NCBI GenBank assembly: GCA_017515765.1
Contig: JAFWFF010000102.1
Location: forward strand, 1 to 7,686
DNA from: Bacillota bacterium
GTDB lineage: Bacteria; Bacillota; Clostridia; Peptostreptococcales; Anaerovoracaceae
Length of the DNA: 7,686 nt
Direction of reading: 5' to 3'
The notes below the pieces were generated by a model, which saw only the letters and a list, made by a program, of their open reading frames with translations, did not search any database and was not told where the DNA came from. Of this stretch, positions 1 through 6,531 are shown one piece after another; position 1 is the first letter of the stretch, and the number at the start of each line of letters is the position of its first letter. Both the position numbers and the translations under genes were made by a program.

Positions 1-657
1 ACGGCAAAGGGCGAGAGAGTCCTGGTCACGACACTTACCAAAAAAATGGCGGAGAGTCTGACGGATTATCTGCGCGGAAACGGCATAAAAGTAAGATATC
101 TGCACTCTGAAGTGGACACTCTGGAGCGCATGGAGATAATAAGAGACCTCAGACTGGGCGAATTTGATGTGCTGGTGGGGATCAACCTTCTGAGAGAGGG
201 CCTGGACATCCCGGAGGTGGGGCTTGTCGCGATCCTGGACGCCGACAAGGAAGGCTTCCTGAGGACCGAGACTTCTTTGATCCAGACCATCGGCCGCGCC
301 GCGAGGAACGTCGACGGCAGGGTCATAATGTACGCGGACTCCGTGAGCAAAGCCATGCAGGCCGCTATCAGCGAGACCGAACGCCGCCGGAAGATCCAGA
401 GCGATTACAACGAGGCCCACGGCATAGTGCCGAAGAGCGTGACCAAAGGCGTCCGCGACGTCATCGAGGCGACCAAGGCCGCGGAAGAGGAGGCCACATA
501 CCACGGCAGAAAACCCGCCGAGATGTCCGCCCGCGAGCTGAAGGCCTACGTCGCCAAGCTCGAGGAAGAGATGCGCCAGGCAGCGAAGGACCTCCAGTTC
601 GAGCGTGCCGCCGAACTGCGAGACCTCATATTTGAATACAAGGTGAGACTGAAGTGA
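1..657 (+). CDS. uvrB: UvrABC system protein B, C-terminal part (5' end outside window)
   Basis: UvrB is the damage-verifying, DNA-opening subunit of cytoplasmic nucleotide excision repair. It is loaded by UvrA and then recruits UvrC. The open frame runs in from base 1, so the first Met codon at 46 is internal. The 218 visible residues are the last third of a protein usually about 660 long. In order they show helicase motif IV (RVLVTTLTKKMAESL, visible residues 6-20), motif V (GINLLREGLDIPEV, 60-73), motif VI with its arginine fingers (QTIGRAARN, 95-103), the HGIVPKSVTKGVRDVI linker (140-155), and a C-terminal UVR helical hairpin (about 183-217, with KDLQFERAAELRD) that binds UvrC or UvrA. 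The stop TGA is at 655-657, and uvrA follows after 51 bases on the same strand. No frameshift or missing motif is seen. The identification is firm; only the 5' truncation limits the entry. Confidence 0.97.
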   Translation, partial: TAKGERVLVTTLTKKMAESLTDYLRGNGIKVRYLHSEVDTLERMEIIRDLRLGEFDVLVGINLLREGLDIPEVGLVAILDADKEGFLRTETSLIQTIGRAARNVDGRVIMYADSVSKAMQAAISETERRRKIQSDYNEAHGIVPKSVTKGVRDVIEATKAAEEEATYHGRKPAEMSARELKAYVAKLEEEMRQAAKDLQFERAAELRDLIFEYKVRLK

Positions 658-708
658 GGCGCGAAAGCACCCGCATTTTGGCGGACGTGTATATAGAAAA
701 GAAAAGGT
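658..708 (+). promoter_or_regulatory. uvrB-uvrA intergenic spacer with weak purine-rich ribosome binding site
   Basis: This 51-base spacer holds no terminator-like hairpin followed by a T run, which fits co-transcription of uvrB and uvrA. The purine tract AGAAAAGAAAAGG (695-707) lies just before the ATG at 709. The best Shine-Dalgarno-like core, AAGG (704-707), is only one base from the start, which is too close. The AGAAAAG part (695-701) is at a workable distance but matches weakly. Initiation may be inefficient or helped by coupling to uvrB. A TATATA at 690-695 has no matching -35 element at normal spacing. Confidence 0.4.
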
Positions 709-3639
709 ATGTCTAACGAGATAATAATCAAGAACGCGAACGAGAATAACCTCAGGAACTTCAGCGTGAGGATACCGAGGGACAAGCTGGTGGTGCTGAC
801 CGGGCTCTCCGGGTCGGGCAAATCTTCGCTTGCCTTTGATACGATCTACGCGGAGGGCCAGAGGCGCTACGTCGAGAGCCTTTCGTCCTACGCAAGGCAG
901 TTCCTCGGACAGATGGACAAGCCGGACGTAGAGATGATCGAGGGGCTTTCGCCGGCAATATCCATAGACCAGAAGACCACGAGCAGGAACCCGAGGTCGA
1001 CGGTAGGTACCGTGACCGAGATCCACGATTATCTGAGGCTCATGTACGCGAGGATCGGAGTGCCTCACTGTCCGGTCTGCGGGAGGGTCATATCCAGCCA
1101 GAGCGTCGACCAGATAGTCGACAGCATCATGGAGTTCCCCGAGGGGACAAGGCTCGTCATACTCGCGCCGGTCGTCCGCCAGAGGAAGGGCCTGCACGAG
1201 AAGGTGCTGGAGCGCATCAGGAAAGATGGTTATACCAGGGTCAGGATAGACGGGGAGATAGTCGAGATAAGCGCCATAGCCGCCGACGACTCGGCTGGGC
1301 TCGTCACTGCCGGTACACAGGACGCCGACGGCAACACGATAAAGCTTGAGAAGAACAACAAGCACACCATAGAGATCGTTATCGACAGGATAATCATAAA
1401 GCCGGGCCAGGAGAGCCGCGTCGCCGAAGCAGTCGAACTCGCCCTGAGAGAAGGCGAGGGCCTCTGCGTAGCGCATTTCAAGGACCAGGCTTACGAGGAG
1501 GAGCGCACCTTCTCGAGCAAATTCGCCTGCCCCGACCACGGCGTCAGCATCGAAGAACTCGAGCCGAGGATGTTCTCCTTCAACAGCCCCTTCGGCGCAT
1601 GCCCGGTCTGCAACGGCCTGGGCTTCACCGAGACCGTGGACAAAGAGAAGACCATCGATTACGAGGGGAGCATAAGGCACGGCGCTTTCAGCAAGATCTA
1701 CAGCACCATGGAGTTTTCCAGCTACTACAGGAAGATGTCCGAGGTGATGGCGGAGGACTATTCCGCGCGCACGGGATACCCGCTCGAGAAGCTGCTCAAC
1801 GACCGCTACGCCGACCTGCCGGAGGATTTCCGGAGCGAGGTGGAATACGGCACCGGCAAGCGCACCGTGAAATACACATATACCAATTCGAGCGGCAAGG
1901 TCCAGACCAGGGAGCATCCTTTTGAGGGAGTGGTCTCGAGCCTTGAGCGGCGCTACCGCGAGACCGGCTCCGAAATGATGCGGGAGTGGATGTCCAGATA
2001 CATGAGCGTCAGGAAGTGCCCGGAATGCCAGGGGAAGAGGCTCAAGCCGGAGGTCCTCGCGGTCACCGTGGGGGGTAAGAACCTGGCGGAGTTCTCGGAC
2101 TTCTCGGTGCGGGACGCGCTGGATTTCGTGAACGGGATCGAGCTTAGCGAACGCGACGCGGTCATCGCGAAACAGATACTGAAAGAGATCAGGGCGAGGC
2201 TCTCCTTCCTCTCCAACGTGGGGCTGGAATACCTCACTCTGTCGAGGTCCGCGGGGACTTTGTCCGGAGGAGAATCTCAGAGGATCAGGCTCGCGACGCA
2301 GATCGGGTCCGGACTGGTCGGCGTGCTCTACATACTCGACGAGCCGAGCATCGGCCTCCATCAGAGAGACAACCACAAGCTCCTCGCGACGCTGAGGAAC
2401 CTGACCGAACTCGGAAACACTTTGATCGTCGTTGAGCACGACGAGGAGACGATGTACGCGGCTGACCACATAGTGGATATCGGCCCGGGAGCCGGGATCT
2501 ACGGAGGCAGGCTGGTTTGCCAGGGCACGGTCGAGGACATCAAAGCCTGCCCTGAGTCGATAACCGGCCAGTACCTCTCCGGCGCGAAGAAGATCGAAGT
2601 GCCCGCGGTGAGGCGCCCCGGGAACGGCAAGACGATAACGATCAAAGGCGCCCGCGCGAACAACCTGAAGAACATCGACGTCGACATCCCGCTCGGGAAA
2701 TTCGTCTGCGTGACGGGCGTTTCGGGCTCCGGCAAGAGCAGCCTGATAAACGAGATCCTGAACAAAGGCGCAGCCCGCGTCGCCAACCGCTCCCAGGAGG
2801 AACCGGGGGACCACGACGAGATCCTCGGCCTGGAGAACATAGACAAAGTCATCGACATCGACCAGAGCCCGATCGGGCGCACCCCCAGGTCTAACCCCGC
2901 GACGTATACGGGGATGTTCACCAGGATCAGGGACCTGTTCGCGGCTCTCCCCGAAGCCAAGATGCGCGGCTTCGGAAAGGGGAGATTCAGCTTCAACGTA
3001 AAAGGAGGGCGTTGTGAAGCGTGCTCGGGAGATGGTATAATAAAGATCGAGATGCATTTCCTCCCGGACGTCTACGTGCCCTGCGAAGTCTGTAAGGGCC
3101 GCAGGTACAACCGCGAGACCCTGGAAGTGAAATACAAGGGGAAGAGCATCTTTGACGTACTGGACATGAGCGTGTCGGAGGGGCTGGAGTTCTTCCGGAA
3201 CCAGCCCGGCATCAGGAGGCATCTGGAGACCCTGAACGACGTCGGCCTGGGATACATCAAGATCGGCCAGCCTTCGACCCAGCTGTCAGGCGGCGAGGCG
3301 CAGAGAGTGAAGCTCGCGACAGAGCTCTCCAAGCGCGACACCGGCAACACGCTTTACATATTGGACGAACCGACCACAGGCCTGCATTTCGCGGACGTCG
3401 ACAAACTGATACAGGTGCTTCAGCGCCTGGTGGACGCCGGGAATACGGTGGTGGTCATAGAGCATAATCTCGACGTCATCAAATGCGCGGATCATATTAT
3501 AGATCTGGGCCCCGAGGGCGGCGACAAAGGCGGAACGGTTATAGCCTCGGGAACTCCCGAGGAAGTGGCGGCTGACCGGGCGAGCTATACCGGCCAGTAT
3601 CTGAAAGGATTGTTATGTTTGGCAGAAACAAAGAAGTAG
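709..3639 (+). CDS. uvrA: UvrABC system protein A, excinuclease ATPase subunit
   Basis: UvrA is the dimeric ABC-type ATPase that finds bulky DNA lesions and hands them to UvrB. The 976 residues contain two complete ABC modules: Walker A GLSGSGKSS (32-40) with signature LSGGESQ (518-524) and Walker B YILDEP (541-546), then Walker A GVSGSGKSS (670-678) with LSGGEAQ (859-865) and YILDEP (883-888). Zinc-ligand pairs are CPVC (121-124), CPDH (274-277) with CPVC (298-301), CPEC (437-440), and CEAC/CEVC (769-772, 792-795), the last forming the DNA-binding zinc module. The start agrees with the family N-terminus, where ENNL and PRDKLVVLTGLSGSGKSS follow closely. The protein is somewhat longer than the usual 940 or so. 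The extra length includes about 18-20 residues around 184-210, in the UvrB-binding region. The 3' end overlaps the next gene by 25 bases. Identification is certain. Confidence 0.99.
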   Translation: MSNEIIIKNANENNLRNFSVRIPRDKLVVLTGLSGSGKSSLAFDTIYAEGQRRYVESLSSYARQFLGQMDKPDVEMIEGLSPAISIDQKTTSRNPRSTVGTVTEIHDYLRLMYARIGVPHCPVCGRVISSQSVDQIVDSIMEFPEGTRLVILAPVVRQRKGLHEKVLERIRKDGYTRVRIDGEIVEISAIAADDSAGLVTAGTQDADGNTIKLEKNNKHTIEIVIDRIIIKPGQESRVAEAVELALREGEGLCVAHFKDQAYEEERTFSSKFACPDHGVSIEELEPRMFSFNSPFGACPVCNGLGFTETVDKEKTIDYEGSIRHGAFSKIYSTMEFSSYYRKMSEVMAEDYSARTGYPLEKLLNDRYADLPEDFRSEVEYGTGKRTVKYTYTNSSGKVQTREHPFEGVVSSLERRYRETGSEMMREWMSRYMSVRKCPECQGKRLKPEVLAVTVGGKNLAEFSDFSVRDALDFVNGIELSERDAVIAKQILKEIRARLSFLSNVGLEYLTLSRSAGTLSGGESQRIRLATQIGSGLVGVLYILDEPSIGLHQRDNHKLLATLRNLTELGNTLIVVEHDEETMYAADHIVDIGPGAGIYGGRLVCQGTVEDIKACPESITGQYLSGAKKIEVPAVRRPGNGKTITIKGARANNLKNIDVDIPLGKFVCVTGVSGSGKSSLINEILNKGAARVANRSQEEPGDHDEILGLENIDKVIDIDQSPIGRTPRSNPATYTGMFTRIRDLFAALPEAKMRGFGKGRFSFNVKGGRCEACSGDGIIKIEMHFLPDVYVPCEVCKGRRYNRETLEVKYKGKSIFDVLDMSVSEGLEFFRNQPGIRRHLETLNDVGLGYIKIGQPSTQLSGGEAQRVKLATELSKRDTGNTLYILDEPTTGLHFADVDKLIQVLQRLVDAGNTVVVIEHNLDVIKCADHIIDLGPEGGDKGGTVIASGTPEEVAADRASYTGQYLKGLLCLAETKK
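3604..3609 (+). promoter_or_regulatory. Ribosome binding site inside the end of uvrA
   Basis: AAAGGA lies five bases before the ATG at 3615, inside the last codons of uvrA. A good site at this spacing supports 3615 as the true start of the membrane-protein gene. It also suggests translation coupled to uvrA termination at 3639. Confidence 0.7.
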
Positions 3640-4547
3640 CCGCGCCCGGCGAGAAGACCGAGCAGGCCAAAAAAGTCAAGCTGCAGGACCTCCTCGAGAA
3701 GGACAAACAGGCAGTATTGAACGAACTCACGAGGGTCAAGACCACAGAGAGGGCGCCCGCGGTCATAGAGACGGAGCTTGACAAGCTGCTTCTCCGCTAC
3801 AACGAGGGCAGCGACAGCGAGAGAGCGCGCGAGGCGGCGGCGCATATGCTGCACACCCTCAGGATCGCTCTCCCGCTAATGGACTCGGCGGACGAGACCA
3901 AGGTCTGGGAGATCAAGAACGAAGAAGATAAGGTGCACCGCCTTACCGGGCTCTCGCTCGTGCTTTTGATCATAGGCGTCGTCCTTGCTGTAGTTACGGT
4001 CCTGTTCTACGGGAAGGAGATACCCTTCATCAACCTCACGGTCAAAGAGCCGATGAGCTACTACATGCTCTGCGGTGCGATGGTCATCATGTTCTTCTCC
4101 GGCGTCGCTTTCATGCGCCCGGTCGGGAAAGCCAGACCCGCCCAGCAGCAGGTCGAGATCATAATGGATCCGAACGAGGTATATACCAAGCTCCGCACCG
4201 CGGTCCTCGCGATCGACCAGAACCTCTCCGAGGTACAGTCGCAGGAGAAGTGGGAGAAGAGGTCCAAACCGGGAGAGATCGACGGGCATCAGCTCTCCGC
4301 GCAGGAGATCGACATATTCGCCGACCTTCTGGCGGCCGCGTACAGCGCTGACGGAGAGTTCGCACTCGAGAAGATAGACGACCTGAAATACTATCTGCAC
4401 AAGCAGGGCATGGATATCCAGGACCTCACCGCCGAGAACCAGGTGAACTTCGACGTGATGCCCGCCCAGGAGAGCAAGACGCTGAGGCCGGCCCTCGTGA
4501 TGGACGGAGTCGTCCTGAAGAAGGGCATGGCGACCAAAGGCAGGTAA
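3615..4547 (+). CDS. Unrecognised two-pass membrane protein with GrpE-like C-terminal tract
   Basis: I do not recognise this 310-residue protein as a named family. The N-terminal part (1-108) is charged and probably helical, with a possible coiled coil at about 20-65. Two membrane segments follow, 111-132 (SLVLLIIGVVLAVVTVLFYG) and 148-167, joined by a loop of about 15 residues. Basic residues before the first (KVHR) and after the second (RPVGKAR) predict both termini in the cytoplasm. There is no signal peptide. The soluble C-terminal part (about 170-310) contains an acidic helical stretch (QEIDIFADLLAAAYSADGEF, 230-249) and ends with FDVMP (279-283), TLRPALV (289-295) and a GVVLKKGMA tail (298-306). 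These resemble the FD, RPA(M/L)V and VLxKG elements of the GrpE beta domain, although their order differs. That likeness is my inference. It gains some weight from the Hsp70-like gene 43 bases downstream, for which this could be a membrane-bound partner or exchange factor. Confidence 0.85.
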   Translation: MFGRNKEVAAPGEKTEQAKKVKLQDLLEKDKQAVLNELTRVKTTERAPAVIETELDKLLLRYNEGSDSERAREAAAHMLHTLRIALPLMDSADETKVWEIKNEEDKVHRLTGLSLVLLIIGVVLAVVTVLFYGKEIPFINLTVKEPMSYYMLCGAMVIMFFSGVAFMRPVGKARPAQQQVEIIMDPNEVYTKLRTAVLAIDQNLSEVQSQEKWEKRSKPGEIDGHQLSAQEIDIFADLLAAAYSADGEFALEKIDDLKYYLHKQGMDIQDLTAENQVNFDVMPAQESKTLRPALVMDGVVLKKGMATKGR

Positions 4548-4554
4548 GCTGCCT
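4538..4554 (+). other. Small hairpin over the stop codon
   Basis: AGGCAG (4538-4543) and CTGCCT (4549-4554) form a perfect six-pair stem with a five-base loop. The loop contains the TAA stop of the membrane-protein gene. No T run follows, so it is not a standard intrinsic terminator. It is short enough to be chance. Confidence 0.2.
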
Positions 4555-4576
4555 CACCTGATGCGTGTGTAAACGC

Positions 4577-4583
4577 GGAAAGG
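4577..4583 (+). promoter_or_regulatory. Ribosome binding site of the Hsp70-like gene
   Basis: GGAAAGG lies seven bases before the ATG at 4591, a good spacing. It fixes the start, and the encoded N-terminus then begins directly with the family's first phosphate motif (YGFDLG). Confidence 0.65.
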
Positions 4584-4590
4584 CACAGAA

Positions 4591-6501
4591 ATGGAACGTT
4601 TTTACGGCTTTGACCTCGGCGACGCCGAGAGCGCGATAGCCAGGCTGGAAAAGGAAGACCAGGTCGTCCCCGAGATGATCGCGGTGCAGGGAGTCAAAAG
4701 CTTCATCACCGCGTACGCGACCCTCGCGAGCGGGGAGCTCCTGATCGGCGAGAAGGCCTGCTATGTGGCGGACGCCATAAAGAGAAAGATCAGGTTCAAG
4801 AGCAAATTCCTGACCGACGCCTCGAGCACCCAGGACGTGAAGAGCTTCGCGGCGGGCGTGCTCGGCGAGCTCTACGGATCGGGAGACCTGGTCAAAAACT
4901 CCGAGAGCTGCTTCTACGTGGGCTGCCCGGCGGGCTGGGACAAGAACGCCCGCGAGAAGTACCGCGAGATCATTGAGCACACCGGTTATCCGCCCGCGAA
5001 GATAATATCCGAATCCAGGGCAGCTTTGGTCAGCGCCTGCCAGTCCAAGCACCTCCAGGTGGGGCTGGACATCCTGTCCAAACCGGTCCTCGTGGTCGAT
5101 ATCGGATCTTTCACCACCGACTTCGCGTATATCATGAACGGCAAGGAAGTCGAGATGCAGACGGCCGGAGAGGTCGCCCTGGGCGGCGGCCTGATGGATG
5201 AGATCCTGCTGGACGAGTCGGTGAAGGACGCGTGGAACCCGCAGAAGATCCAGGCGGTCTTTGATGAGAGCGACGCGTGGAGGAGCTACTGCGAGTTCGC
5301 GGCCAGGCGCCTTAAAGAGAAATACTTCTCCGACGAGGAGTACTGGAAGACCAACGAATGCCGCGAGACCGTGCAGATCCACTACAGAAGGCCCATGAAG
5401 GTCAAGCTGTCCATAGACGCGGCGCGCGCCGACAAGCTCGTGAACAAGAAGCTGGACAAGCTCGGCGGCAGATCGTTCAAGGAAGTCTTCATTAGCAGCC
5501 TGAAGGACGTCAAGGAGAACATAGCGGGCGACCCGCCCCAACTCGTCTTCCTGACGGGCGGAGTGTCCAAGCTCGCCGCAGTCCGCGACTGGTGCATAGA
5601 GGTCTTCCCGGAAGCTGTCGTGATAACCGGCGCGGAGCCTGAATTCTCGGTCGCCAAAGGCCTGGCCTACTGCGGCAGGATAGACGAGGACATGAGAGAG
5701 TTCAGACAGGAGCTCAATGAGTTCACATCCTCGAGCACGATAGACGACATAGTCGCGGGCAAGATAGTGGACCTCTACAAGGGCGCGGTCGACTGCCTGG
5801 TTGACCCGATACTCCGCAAAGTCGCGGCTCCCGTGTTCGACCGCTGGAGGAGCGGAGAGATCAGGAGGCTCTCGGACACGGACGGAGAGCTCCAGAGAGG
5901 CATCGATTCCTTCATAAGGTCGGAAGAGGCCAGGACGCTTCTGGCGGGCCCCATCACCGCCTGGCTGAAGCAGGTCTCCGAAGCGCTTGAGGAATACACC
6001 GTCCCGATCTGCGTGAAGCACCACGTGCCGTATTCGGCTCTGAGCCTGAGGTCATACCTCACGGCGTCGGACGTCGACATTAAGATCGACGCCAAGAACC
6101 TCTTCGCGGTCGAAGAGATGACCTGGCTGATAGATTCTTTGATCACCGTGATCGTGGGTATCGTCATCGCGGCGATAGACGTGGTACCGATCCTCGCGGG
6201 CCCGGGAGCGGTCATAGTGAGCGTGCTTGCGACTGCGGTCGGGCTGATCCTCGGCAAGGAGAAGATGGAAGGCGCGCTCCTTCAGGCGGACCTCCCCAAT
6301 CCGGCGAGGAAGCTCATCCCGAAGGGAATGCTCAACTCCCGCATGGAAGCTATGAGCGCCAAGATCAAAGAGGAGTTCTACAAGACCCTCGAAGACAGTA
6401 AGAGCGCGGAGATCACCACCCGCATGGTGGGCGACATCTCCGACCAGATAGAACAGTGCCTCATCAAGATGGCTGAGGTCGTAGAGATCCCGCTGGGCTG
6501 A
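4591..6501 (+). CDS. Hsp70-like actin-fold ATPase with hydrophobic C-terminal hairpin
   Basis: The N-terminal 365 or so residues form an Hsp70/actin-type nucleotide-binding domain. Motifs in order are phosphate-1 FDLGDAES (7-14), AIKR (62-65), connect-1 ESRAALVSA (141-149), phosphate-2 VVDIGSFTTDFAYI (168-181), adenosine motif LVFLTGGVSK (318-327) and connect-2 EPEFSVAKGLAY (349-360). By hand alignment, D8, K64, E141, D170 and T175 match DnaK D8, K70, E171, D194 and T199, so ATP hydrolysis is plausible. The usual TTN of phosphate-1 is DAE here. No beta-sandwich substrate-binding domain or DnaK-type interdomain linker is visible. Instead there is a helical region (about 366-510), two hydrophobic segments (513-529 and 534-555, broken by D530 and P533), and a probably amphipathic helical tail ending VEIPLG. 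This suggests membrane association. The gene follows the two-pass membrane-protein gene by 43 bases, and the two probably act together. Its substrate and role are unknown. A divergent HscC/YegD-type chaperone or an actin-like filament protein are alternatives. Confidence 0.85.
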   Translation: MERFYGFDLGDAESAIARLEKEDQVVPEMIAVQGVKSFITAYATLASGELLIGEKACYVADAIKRKIRFKSKFLTDASSTQDVKSFAAGVLGELYGSGDLVKNSESCFYVGCPAGWDKNAREKYREIIEHTGYPPAKIISESRAALVSACQSKHLQVGLDILSKPVLVVDIGSFTTDFAYIMNGKEVEMQTAGEVALGGGLMDEILLDESVKDAWNPQKIQAVFDESDAWRSYCEFAARRLKEKYFSDEEYWKTNECRETVQIHYRRPMKVKLSIDAARADKLVNKKLDKLGGRSFKEVFISSLKDVKENIAGDPPQLVFLTGGVSKLAAVRDWCIEVFPEAVVITGAEPEFSVAKGLAYCGRIDEDMREFRQELNEFTSSSTIDDIVAGKIVDLYKGAVDCLVDPILRKVAAPVFDRWRSGEIRRLSDTDGELQRGIDSFIRSEEARTLLAGPITAWLKQVSEALEEYTVPICVKHHVPYSALSLRSYLTASDVDIKIDAKNLFAVEEMTWLIDSLITVIVGIVIAAIDVVPILAGPGAVIVSVLATAVGLILGKEKMEGALLQADLPNPARKLIPKGMLNSRMEAMSAKIKEEFYKTLEDSKSAEITTRMVGDISDQIEQCLIKMAEVVEIPLG

Positions 6502-6514
6502 CGCTCCGGGCATG

Positions 6515-6521
6515 AAAGGAG
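6515..6521 (+). promoter_or_regulatory. Ribosome binding site of pncB
   Basis: AAAGGAG, a strong Shine-Dalgarno match, lies ten bases before the ATG at 6532. It favours that start over the in-frame ATG at 6544, which has only AGGAAG close in front of it. Confidence 0.7.
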
Positions 6522-6531
6522 AAATAATAAG

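Noticed and set aside
678..695. Possible promoter (TTGGCG and TATATA) or archaeal-type TATA box upstream of uvrA
   Set aside because: The two elements are only about six bases apart rather than 16-18, and the spacer is within a tight gene run. A lone TATATA is not enough support.
3876..4400. Minus-strand open frame (174 codons) opposite the two-pass membrane-protein gene
   Set aside because: The + strand frame has a good ribosome binding site, two clean membrane segments and operon placement. The antisense frame has none of these.
4548..4590. Possible terminator between the membrane-protein gene and the Hsp70-like gene
   Set aside because: The only stem is six pairs long, overlaps the stop codon and is not followed by a T run.
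4426..6024. Long minus-strand open frame (532 codons) opposite the membrane-protein gene end and the Hsp70-like gene
   Set aside because: It lies opposite a gene with clear Hsp70 motifs. Its translation is rich in Arg, Leu, Val and His with no recognisable motif, as expected from the antisense of a GC-rich gene whose codons rarely give stops in that frame.
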